Shown: positions 7,856 through 14,594 of the stretch, in pieces
Position numbering within the stretch: the first letter of the stretch is position 1
Layout: each line of letters begins with the position of its first letter
Origin: Burkholderiales bacterium UBA2459
Lineage (GTDB): Bacteria > Pseudomonadota > Gammaproteobacteria > Burkholderiales > Burkholderiaceae_E
Assembly (NCBI GenBank): GCA_002342365.1
Contig: DDPV01000001.1
Coordinates: forward strand, 1-26,405
Length of the DNA stretch: 26,405 nt
Reading direction: 5' to 3'
The notes under the pieces: generated by a model
What the model was told of the DNA's origin: nothing
The model's database searches: none
What the model saw: only the letters and a program-made list of their open reading frames with translations
Made by a program: the position numbers and the translations under genes

Positions 7856-7917
7856 CTTGAACGAGGCGCAAGCTTGTTCAAGACAGGCTAAGATGTTAGC
7901 GCAAATCGCGGACTAAC
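7856..7917. promoter_or_regulatory. two operator-like inverted repeats upstream of the monooxygenase
   Basis: The first is CTTGAAC (7856-7862) and GTTCAAG (7876-7882), perfect 7-bp arms around 13 nt. The second is GTTAGCGC (7895-7902) paired with GCG and CTAAC (7908-7917), 5+3 bp with a 2-nt interruption. They sit about 150-210 nt before the plus-strand gene and about 130-190 nt before the minus-strand gene, as transcription-factor sites in a divergent promoter region would. The regulator is not in the window. Confidence 0.35.
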
Positions 7918-8066
7918 GGTCAATTACCCTGAATAGGCGGTTAGCAACAGCCAGCAACATCAGCGAGCCATGAAGCAAACGAAGCCTTCGCCGCGGTTCG
8001 AAATCTCTCAAGCTGACTGGCAAGCGGCTTTCGAGGGACTTACACTGCCATGCGTGGCGACGCCTC

Positions 8067-9620
8067 ATGAAAGTTGTGCAAAGAACCCGATCGATGAATA
8101 AAGCTTTGCATCCTACCCCGCTCGATACGGGCACCGCAGTCGCGAAGCGGGCCAAGTCCATTGGCGCGGTCGACGTCTTGATTGTCGGCGCGGGGCTCTC
8201 GGGCGTCGCCGCGGCCTTTCACCTCCAGCAGCAATGCCCGGCAAAAAGCTTTGCGATTCTTGAGCGCATGCAAAGCTTTGGTGGCACCTGGCTCAGCCAC
8301 AACTACCCCGGCATACGCTCCGATAGCGATTTGCACACCTTTGGCTATCGCTTCAAGCCCTGGCGCGGCGTGCCAATCGCCACCGCTGAGGAAATTCGTC
8401 GCTACATGGCCGAGGTAATCGATGACAATCAAATCGACAGGCACATTTTTTATCATCAAGAGATCGTGGCTGCATCGTGGTGCGCTCGGGCCAGGCGATG
8501 GCTTGTGTCCGTTCGTGATCTAGAGCACGACGAATGCTTTACGCTTGAGGCTGGCTTTTTGTGGATGTGCTCAGGCTATTACAAACACCGTAGCGGTTAT
8601 CAGCCGCAATGGCCGGGTATGGGTGAATTTCAAGGCCAGATGGTGCACGCCGAAGCCTGGCCCGAGGCGCTTGACTACAGCGGCAAGCGCGTGATTGTGA
8701 TCGGATCTGGCGCTGCGGCCGCAACCATGATTCCCGCAATCGCCAAGACTGCAAAGCATGTAACGATGTTGCAGCGCAGTCCAACTTACTTCATCACCGG
8801 ACGCAATATTCATGAACTGGTGCAAATGCTGCGAGAGCTCGAAATTCCCCCGGAGTGGATCCATGAAATTGCTCGCCGCAAGATCCTCAAAGACCAGGCG
8901 CATTTTTCAGCGCGATGTCTTCAAGAACCCGCGGTGGTTCGGGAAGAGCTGCTTGCCGGTGTGCGCGCCCAAATTGGCGAGCATGTCGATGTCGACAAAC
9001 ACTTTGCACCGGCCTACCGACCATGGCAACAGCGAATCGCCTTCATCCCCGACGGCGACCTATTTGCAGCCATGCGGGAACAAAAAGCCTGCGTCGTCAC
9101 CGACGATATCGAAAGCTTCACGCCCGAGGGCATCCGGCTCAAGAGCGGACAGCATCTGCAGGCCGAACTGATCGTGAGCGCAACCGGCTTTGATTTGAAT
9201 GTATTGGGGGATATCGCTTTCGATGTGGATGGCAGAGCGCTTGACTTCTCGCAATGCATCACCCACCTCGGTGCCATGTTCACCGGCCTGCCGAACCTGA
9301 TTTGGGTTTTTGGCTACTTTCGAGCAAGCTGGACGCTACGCGCCGATTTGTTGGGCGACTATGTTTGCCGCTTACTTCGACACATGGATGCAAACCGGTT
9401 CGCAACCGTGGTTCCGAAGCTGCGCGAGCACGAAGCGACGATGCCGCTTCAACCCTGGGTCAGTGCGGATAACTTCAATCCAGGCTATCTCAAGCGGAGT
9501 TTGCACAAGCTTCCCAAGCAAGGCAGTCATCTGCCCTGGCTTCATACCCAGGATTACTGGCTCGATAAAGACCTACTGCCAACCTACGATTGGGGCGACG
9601 GAAGCCTCGAGTTCACGTGA
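8067..9620 (+). CDS. flavin-containing Baeyer-Villiger-type monooxygenase
   Basis: A 517-residue class B flavin monooxygenase that would use FAD, NADPH and O2 to oxygenate a ketone or heteroatom. Visible: the FAD-binding GAGLSG at 41-46 with GGTW about 37 residues later; the Baeyer-Villiger fingerprint FxGxxxHxxxWP as FQGQMVHAEAWP at 188-199; the NADPH-binding GSGAAA from 213; and an ATGF block near the second half. These together make a Baeyer-Villiger or closely related hydroxylase likely, but the substrate is unknown. ATG 8067 and ATG 8094 are both possible starts and neither has a clear ribosome site; the second gives a shorter, more typical N-terminus. The gene stands alone, with no regulator or dehydrogenase beside it, and its end is convergent with a candidate small RNA and lptG. 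Confidence 0.88.
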   Translation: MKVVQRTRSMNKALHPTPLDTGTAVAKRAKSIGAVDVLIVGAGLSGVAAAFHLQQQCPAKSFAILERMQSFGGTWLSHNYPGIRSDSDLHTFGYRFKPWRGVPIATAEEIRRYMAEVIDDNQIDRHIFYHQEIVAASWCARARRWLVSVRDLEHDECFTLEAGFLWMCSGYYKHRSGYQPQWPGMGEFQGQMVHAEAWPEALDYSGKRVIVIGSGAAAATMIPAIAKTAKHVTMLQRSPTYFITGRNIHELVQMLRELEIPPEWIHEIARRKILKDQAHFSARCLQEPAVVREELLAGVRAQIGEHVDVDKHFAPAYRPWQQRIAFIPDGDLFAAMREQKACVVTDDIESFTPEGIRLKSGQHLQAELIVSATGFDLNVLGDIAFDVDGRALDFSQCITHLGAMFTGLPNLIWVFGYFRASWTLRADLLGDYVCRLLRHMDANRFATVVPKLREHEATMPLQPWVSADNFNPGYLKRSLHKLPKQGSHLPWLHTQDYWLDKDLLPTYDWGDGSLEFT

Positions 9621-9670
9621 TTGGTCAAGCGAGCGCTTGGCGCGCTTTGAGGGCGCTGGCCCCAAGGATC

Positions 9671-9700
9671 AAAGAAAAGGCGCACATCTTCATGTGCGCC
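9671..9700 (-). terminator. intrinsic terminator on the minus strand
   Basis: A perfect 9-bp stem, GGCGCACAT (9679-9687) and ATGTGCGCC (9692-9700), around a 4-nt loop. Read on the minus strand it is followed directly by TTTTCTTT (9678-9671), the classical intrinsic terminator form. On the plus strand no T-run follows. It could end the candidate RNA that starts near 9904, read-through from lptG, or both. Confidence 0.75.
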
Positions 9701-9904
9701 CAAACGGCAGCAAGCTGCCTCTCCTCCTCCTCGAAACTTTTCGTCAGCCAAGCAGACCCGGTCGTGATTACCCGTGCGCCGAGTTACTTGAACTGTCTTG
9801 CGACAAACTGACTACAGGGCGAATCCTAGCGGCGCAGAACAGCCCGGCGCAACCGTTTTTTTGTCCAGGACAAACAAAACCTAGAACTAGACAAAACGCT
9901 AAGC
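9671..9904 (-). ncRNA. candidate small RNA, about 230 nt
   Basis: The gap between lptG and the monooxygenase has a promoter and a terminator on the same (minus) strand with no convincing ORF between. The promoter is TTGACT (9938-9933), 17 nt, TATTTT (9915-9910); the terminator is at 9700-9671. The predicted RNA contains several stems: TTTGTCC/GGACAAA (9860-9874), a TGTC-GCAA-GACA tetraloop hairpin (9805-9794), GGCAGC/GCTGCC (9719-9706) and the terminator stem. A purine-rich GGAGGAGGAG-like stretch lies at about 9725-9735. I do not recognise it as tmRNA, RNase P, 6S or 4.5S RNA. It might instead be an lptG 3' untranslated region. Confidence 0.4.
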
Positions 9905-9909
9905 CAATG

Positions 9910-9938
9910 AAAATAAACATAATTTTTGACAGAGTCAA
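9910..9938 (-). promoter_or_regulatory. sigma-70-like promoter of the candidate small RNA
   Basis: On the minus strand the -35 TTGACT (five of six consensus bases) and the -10 TATTTT (four of six) are separated by exactly 17 nt. The surroundings are markedly AT-rich compared with the flanking genes. The -35 lies in a small palindrome TTGAC-aga-GTCAA (9926-9938). It is about 125 nt past the lptG stop and points away from it. Confidence 0.45.
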
Positions 9939-10062
9939 TTCGATTTTTGGCGTTTTGTATGAGCGCTTTCCGTCGATCGGTCGAATTTCGGGGTTTCAGC
10001 GGCAGCGCAAGCTGGATACCCTGGGCGAAGAACATGCGTGCACGAGGCAACAGCGCGTGGCA

Positions 10063-11226
10063 TCAGCCACTCGCCAGAGGGCCCAATGGCTTGCGACTGC
10101 GCGCCCATAAAGCCTGGCTGCGGTTCACCCATTGCAGACTGATAAGACTCAAGGCAAAGAGCGTGAGCGCTGGCAACAAGGTGATGACCGGTGCGGGCCA
10201 TTGCTGGATCAGCGAGAGATTGCCAAGCAGACTTGACAAAAGATGGTAGACCACGCCAATTAGCACTCCGGCAAAAATTCGTCCGCCGAGTGCGCCACTG
10301 CGCGGCTGCAAATAGGCAAAAGGCAAAGCCATCAAAAGCATCGCCAAGGCGTTCCACGGCGAAGCCAACCGTCGCCACAAGGCGAGTTCATAGCGCTCGC
10401 TGGCTTGCTGGTTGCTTCGCAAATAGCGTACGAATCGCAAGAGTTCGGCAATGGACATTCGTTCGGGGCGCCCTGCCGCCATCGCGATCACGGTTTGATC
10501 CACGCCACCTTCCCAGCGCATGCTCGCATGATGCCGGCTCACGGGCTGGGGTTGCCAGCTGATTTCACGGACGTCTTCCAGCGACAAACCAGGACTTGCA
10601 CCGAGCCTCGCCGATCGTGCAAACAGCCAGCGTCGCACCCGCCGCTCAGCATCAAACTCAACAATTTCGACATCACTCAGAAACCCCTCCGCCGCAGCAG
10701 CTCGGATGTTGATGAAACGCTGGGAGAGCAGCTCACCGCGCTCATTTTTCAGCAGATCGCGCACCCAAAGTCCTGAGCCGAGATTACCGTTGCGGCTCGA
10801 GGTGTCAATCAGCGCTTCGCCGCTTAGCACGCGCAAGGCTTGGGCCTGTCGCATACCCGCAGGGGACAAGAACTCGCTTGCGAGTAATCCGACGCCCGCC
10901 CAGGGCAAGGCGCAAAGCGCCAACCAGACAAGCACACGATAGGGTTTGAGCCCTGCTGCACGCATCGCGGTGAACTCGCTGTTTTGCGCAAATTGCGACA
11001 GCGCAAAGATGGTGCCAATCAACATAGATACCGGAAGCAGCTCAGGCAAGCGCGAAGGAAGAAGTAAGCCGGCTGCCGCGAAGGCGTGAACAAGTCGAAA
11101 AGCGCCCTTGCCCACATCCTCCATTTCAGCCACGAGGTCAAAGAAGGCAAACAGTGCAAGCAGCGTGAGCAGCACCAGCGCAATCGACTGGTGAACCCGC
11201 CGAGCGATATAGCCTCTGAGGATCAC
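10063..11226 (-). CDS. lptG: LPS export ABC transporter permease LptG
   Basis: A 387-residue inner-membrane permease of the LptB2FG complex, which extracts lipopolysaccharide from the inner membrane and hands it to LptC and LptA. The sequence has N-terminal helices (ILRGYIARRVHQSIALVLLTLLALFAF), the typical LPELLPVSMLIGTIFALSQFAQNSEFTAMRAAG block, a periplasmic domain of about 150 residues, and C-terminal helices with SPWNALAMLLMALPFAY. I set the start at GTG 11226, whose GTGA overlaps the lptF stop; AAGG lies about 9 nt upstream. The frame is open further upstream, but that is just lptF in another frame. The overlap implies translational coupling with lptF, fitting a 1:1 complex. Confidence 0.93.
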   Translation of the reverse strand: MILRGYIARRVHQSIALVLLTLLALFAFFDLVAEMEDVGKGAFRLVHAFAAAGLLLPSRLPELLPVSMLIGTIFALSQFAQNSEFTAMRAAGLKPYRVLVWLALCALPWAGVGLLASEFLSPAGMRQAQALRVLSGEALIDTSSRNGNLGSGLWVRDLLKNERGELLSQRFINIRAAAAEGFLSDVEIVEFDAERRVRRWLFARSARLGASPGLSLEDVREISWQPQPVSRHHASMRWEGGVDQTVIAMAAGRPERMSIAELLRFVRYLRSNQQASERYELALWRRLASPWNALAMLLMALPFAYLQPRSGALGGRIFAGVLIGVVYHLLSSLLGNLSLIQQWPAPVITLLPALTLFALSLISLQWVNRSQALWARSRKPLGPLASG

Positions 11227-12329
11227 GCGATTGACCTTTTGGCGCGCCTTGGGCGCAAGCCGGAACGTAATCGATACCAGATCAGTGCCGCGGCAAGGCA
11301 TGCAAAGAGGCCGTGTACCGCAGCAAGACCAGCCACAAAGGACCACTGTCCGCGTGAAACCTGCGCCTCGGCGAGGGTTGAGAGGCTGCTGTAGGTGACA
11401 TAAAGCAAGAGCGCAACAATCAGATGAAATGCACGTCCGTTGCGCGGATTGGCAGCCACCAGACCGAGTGCAAGTAGCGGTAAAAGCAAGACCGGAAGGC
11501 TTTGGCCTAAGCGACGCAAGCGCTCGCCGACGGCCCGGCTGTCGTTTCGCTGACCGAGCGCGACGCTGTCCAAAGCCTTGATCGGCGTGGGCGGCGTTGC
11601 GCTTGGCGCGGCCCTGATCAACAAACCATAATGCTCAAAACCCATTTCCCTTGCCTGCAAGGCATGGGGCTGCTCGGAGGTCCAAGACAGGTCAAAGCGG
11701 CGCCCCTGCTCGAGATCCAGGAATCGATTGCCCTGTGGGTCAGTCACCAGTTTGCCTGAGGCTGCAACCACCCAGGTTCGATGCTGCTCGCTGCGCTGGA
11801 TTACGAAGAAATCTTCGACGTATTGACCCTCTTGAGCGGTTTGACCGACAAAAAACACCCGCCGCCCGCCTGCGCTTTCACGAAAGCGGCCTGCGGCAGC
11901 CTGCAGCGACTCATCGCGCGCACTGTATTGAGCCTGAAGTCGCTCGCTTTCCGCAACAGACCATGGCGCAACTCCCCAGGCAAAGGCAAGCGAGACCGCC
12001 ACGAGCGGCATCAAAAATCGGCCCAAAGGTCTCAGCCAGTCGAGCAAGCTCAGACCGGCGCTGAACCACACTGCCATTTCCTGATCTCGAAAGGCTCGCG
12101 TCATCGTGAGCAGTACAGCGAGAAAGGCCGTCAAAGCGAGCAGTTGAGGAACCGAACCTGCTGCCGAGAGCAGCAAAAAGGTGAGCACATCGCCCGGATC
12201 AATGCCGCCGCTGGCTGCGTGGTCAAGCATGCGAACCAGCGTGACCGTGACCAAGACCGCAAGCAAAACCACCAAAATGCTCGAAGCTGACTGGCGGAAT
12301 TCGCGCTGTACCGACTGCTCGAAAATCAT
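11223..12329 (-). CDS. lptF: LPS export ABC transporter permease LptF
   Basis: A 368-residue partner of LptG in the LptB2FGC lipopolysaccharide exporter. Visible: MIFEQSVQREFRQSA as in other LptF proteins, two to three N-terminal helices, the conserved LTAFLAVLLTMTRAFRDQEMAVWFSAG block (coupling helix region), a periplasmic beta domain at about 130-240 with GQTAQEGQYVEDFFV, and three C-terminal helices. The ATG at 12329 is the family start; the 22 codons open upstream do not look coding. The gene is divergent from pepA, the usual arrangement in gamma- and betaproteobacteria. LptB, LptA and LptC are not in this window. Confidence 0.94.
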   Translation of the reverse strand: MIFEQSVQREFRQSASSILVVLLAVLVTVTLVRMLDHAASGGIDPGDVLTFLLLSAAGSVPQLLALTAFLAVLLTMTRAFRDQEMAVWFSAGLSLLDWLRPLGRFLMPLVAVSLAFAWGVAPWSVAESERLQAQYSARDESLQAAAGRFRESAGGRRVFFVGQTAQEGQYVEDFFVIQRSEQHRTWVVAASGKLVTDPQGNRFLDLEQGRRFDLSWTSEQPHALQAREMGFEHYGLLIRAAPSATPPTPIKALDSVALGQRNDSRAVGERLRRLGQSLPVLLLPLLALGLVAANPRNGRAFHLIVALLLYVTYSSLSTLAEAQVSRGQWSFVAGLAAVHGLFACLAAALIWYRLRSGLRPRRAKRSIA

Positions 12330-12381
12330 TGTGCGCTTGAACCTCGCCAAGGACAAAATCTCGCAGCAAAACACCGCTCGA

Positions 12382-12387
12382 TATAAT
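12382..12387 (+). promoter_or_regulatory. perfect -10 hexamer, probable pepA promoter
   Basis: TATAAT lies in the lptF-pepA gap, 130 nt before the pepA ATG. No good -35 is seen at 16-18 nt upstream (the bases there read about TCTCGC), so an activator or extended contacts may be needed. A 5' leader of about 120 nt would follow. Confidence 0.45.
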
Positions 12388-12516
12388 CTTGGCATCTTAC
12401 TGCGCTTGCGCGATCCCGAGCCGCCGACAATCCATCCGATGCCACGCGGCTTTGTGACGCAGAATCAAGCAATCGAGACTCGAATGAACTAGCCCTAGCC
12501 GCCGGAGCCAGCAAGC

Positions 12517-14163
12517 ATGCAATGCAAAACCATACCGAGTACCCGCGATCCTGTTCGTGCAGCCTGCCTGGTTCTTCCTCTTGATGCCGAGGGCAAGAGC
12601 TTTACACCGCAAATTCCGCTTGATGATGCGACGCGCGAGTGGGTACTTGAGGTTGCCCGGCGCGGCGACCTCTCCAAGGCCAACGGATCCTGTTTGTGGG
12701 TGCCGCTGCCCACCATGCCCGAGGCTGATCAGGCGACCGCAACGCCATCGGCTAAACCCGCCTCGAGCAAATCAACCAAGGCCCTCAACCGCCCGTCGAA
12801 AAGTCTCAGCCGCAGCAGTATGGCGGTCGGCTTGAAAGCTTCAACACCACCCAAACAACTGCACCGCGTGTTGCTGGTTCGTCTGAGTCAGGACGGCAAA
12901 GCCGGAGTGCCTGCCGAAAAAGGCTATGTTGACGCATGTAAAGCGGTGGCCAAACATCTCGATGACGCTGGAATCAGCACCGCGGTGTCGTTGCTGCAGC
13001 ATGCAGCGCCAAGCGATCGGGATTTGGCCTGGGCAAGCGCACGTCTTGTACTTGCCTGTCGTGAACAGCACTATCGATTCGATGTCTTTAAGCGAGAGGC
13101 ATCGAAAAAGAACAAAGAAACCGGTTCAAAGGGCTTGCAATCGCTGTTTTTTGCGGTCGATCCGCGCAAAGCCCAAGACGTCGACGCTTCAATTGCCGCT
13201 GCACTGGCGCTTGCCAACGGCATGGACTTGACCCGAGACCTCGGCAATACGCCGCCCAACATTTGCACGCCGGAGTTTCTTGCAGACAAAGCGCAGTCGC
13301 TGGGCAAAAGTCATAAGCTCGAGGTTCAAGTGCTCGAGCGACGTCAAATGCAGGCGCTTGGCATGGGCGCCCTGCTTGCGGTGGCCCAAGGCTCAAGTCA
13401 AGCGCCGCGTTTGATTGTGATGCATTACAAGGGCGGCAAAGCCAAACAGGCCCCCATCGTGCTCGTGGGCAAGGGCATAACCTTTGACACCGGCGGGATC
13501 TCGATCAAGCCCGCAGGCGGCATGGATGAGATGAAATTTGACATGTGCGGCGCAGCCTCCGTGTTTGGCGCGATCAAGGCGGTTGCTGAAATGAAGTTGG
13601 CGATCAATGTGATCGGCGTTGTCCCTGCCGCTGAGAACATGCCCGATGGCAACGCAACCAGACCGGGCGACATTGTCAACACCCTGTCGGGCCAGACGGT
13701 TGAAATCCTCAACACCGATGCGGAGGGGCGTTTGATCCTGTGTGACGCACTGAGCTACTGTGAACGCTTCAATCCCGATACCGTCATCGATATTGCAACG
13801 CTCACCGGCGCATGCGTGGTGGCGCTCGGCGCGGTGCACTCCGGGCTCTTTTCGCCCGATGATGCACTCGCCGATGAACTTTTGCAGGCCGGCCGCCAAA
13901 GCGCCGATACCTGCTGGCGCATGCCGGTCGAAGAGGCGTATCAGGAGGCCCTGAAATCAAACTTTGCTGATATGGCCAATGTGGGCGGCCGCGAGGGCGG
14001 CGCGATCACCGCTGCCTGCTTTCTCGCAAGGTTTACCAAATCCTTTCGCTGGGCTCACCTGGATATTGCCGGCACAGCCTGGCGCGGCGGCGCAGCCAAA
14101 GGCGCTTCAGCCCGCCCGGTACCCTTGCTGGTGGCATTTTTGCAGTCCCGGGCCAGTTTGTGA
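12517..14163 (+). CDS. pepA: leucyl aminopeptidase (M17)
   Basis: A 548-residue dizinc (or Mn) aminopeptidase releasing N-terminal residues from peptides; in E. coli the hexamer also binds DNA. The C-terminal catalytic domain has all ligands: Lys319, Asp324 (FDTGG), Asp342, and Asp401 and Glu403 in the signature NTDAEGRL (399-406), plus catalytic Lys331 and Arg405. The N-terminal domain carries an extra Ser/Lys/Pro/Ala-rich stretch at about 67-114. This accounts for the catalytic residues being shifted by 49 relative to the E. coli numbering I remember. ATG 12517 has GGAG 9 nt upstream. The stop overlaps the holC GTG, the first of two overlaps in the pepA-holC-valS operon. Confidence 0.95.
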   Translation: MQCKTIPSTRDPVRAACLVLPLDAEGKSFTPQIPLDDATREWVLEVARRGDLSKANGSCLWVPLPTMPEADQATATPSAKPASSKSTKALNRPSKSLSRSSMAVGLKASTPPKQLHRVLLVRLSQDGKAGVPAEKGYVDACKAVAKHLDDAGISTAVSLLQHAAPSDRDLAWASARLVLACREQHYRFDVFKREASKKNKETGSKGLQSLFFAVDPRKAQDVDASIAAALALANGMDLTRDLGNTPPNICTPEFLADKAQSLGKSHKLEVQVLERRQMQALGMGALLAVAQGSSQAPRLIVMHYKGGKAKQAPIVLVGKGITFDTGGISIKPAGGMDEMKFDMCGAASVFGAIKAVAEMKLAINVIGVVPAAENMPDGNATRPGDIVNTLSGQTVEILNTDAEGRLILCDALSYCERFNPDTVIDIATLTGACVVALGAVHSGLFSPDDALADELLQAGRQSADTCWRMPVEEAYQEALKSNFADMANVGGREGGAITAACFLARFTKSFRWAHLDIAGTAWRGGAAKGASARPVPLLVAFLQSRASL

Positions 14164-14594
14164 CCCGTATTGATTTTCATTTCAACACGCCGGAAAAACT
14201 TGCCTACAGCTGTCGACTGATCCGCAAGGCCTACCGGGCAATGCATCGTTTGTGGATTTGCAGTGAAGACCTCGGGCAGTTGCAGCAACTAGACCGCATG
14301 CTGTGGAGCGTATCGGCAGTCGATTTCATCCCGCATGTGATGCATGACCATCCGCTTGCCGGCCGCACGCCCGTGGTTCTGAGCAACAGTTTGGAAGGTA
14401 GCGACGCCTTCACCATCGCGATTCACCTGGGTGCAGCCTTGCCGCAAGGCTTTAGCAGTTTTGAGCGCTGGATCGAAGTGGTCGGACGCGATGAGACCGA
14501 CCGGCAGCTTGCCCGCAAGCGCTATGCCTTGTTGCGTGAGCAAGGCTATCCAATTCATCACTTCGATTTGGCCGAGCAAGGAACCGAGGCATGA
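14160..14594 (+). CDS. holC: DNA polymerase III subunit chi
   Basis: A 144-residue replication protein that links the clamp-loader to SSB. It starts MTRIDFHFNTPEKLAYSCRLIRKAY, as HolC proteins do, and contains LWICSEDLGQLQQLDRMLWS and the FIPHVMHD and RTPVVLSN blocks. The start is GTG 14160, overlapping the pepA stop by GTGA, and the stop overlaps the valS ATG by ATGA, so its translation is coupled on both sides. The same gene order is known from E. coli. Its partner psi (HolD) is not seen here and is absent from many betaproteobacteria. Confidence 0.92.
   Translation: MTRIDFHFNTPEKLAYSCRLIRKAYRAMHRLWICSEDLGQLQQLDRMLWSVSAVDFIPHVMHDHPLAGRTPVVLSNSLEGSDAFTIAIHLGAALPQGFSSFERWIEVVGRDETDRQLARKRYALLREQGYPIHHFDLAEQGTEA

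Larger units (their letters stand above)
7741..8066. other. divergent intergenic region between the PF10118 gene and the monooxygenase
   Basis: About 330 bases without a gene. It holds the T-poor tract on the left, two inverted repeats in the middle (7856-7882 and 7895-7917), and a right part (7918-8066) in which I see nothing definite. I could not place a convincing promoter hexamer pair for either gene. No small ORF with a ribosome site stands out. Confidence 0.6.
9621..10062. other. convergent intergenic region, AT-rich in its middle
   Basis: 442 bases between the monooxygenase and lptG stops. Besides the candidate RNA with its promoter and terminator, the part at about 9856-9960 is clearly richer in A and T than the rest of the window. 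It also holds short palindromes (TTTGTCCAGGACAAA, CTAGAACTAG and TTGACAGAGTCAA). A 5-bp hairpin GTGGC-atca-GCCAC (10057-10070) overlaps the lptG stop. I see no transposase remnant. Confidence 0.6.

Noticed and set aside
9826..10050. 74-codon minus-strand frame in the lptG-monooxygenase gap
   Set aside because: No ribosome site and no recognisable domain; it covers the proposed RNA promoter and palindromes.
9310..10110. 266-codon open frame on the plus strand
   Set aside because: It overlaps the monooxygenase in another frame and then runs through the AT-rich gap into antisense lptG; composition and lack of a ribosome site argue against a gene.
11227..11346. 40-codon upstream extension of lptG
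   Set aside because: Lies wholly inside lptF in another frame; GTG 11226 gives the family N-terminus and a GTGA overlap.
13393..13899. 168-codon frame antisense to pepA
   Set aside because: Shadow of the catalytic part of pepA; no domain or initiation signal.
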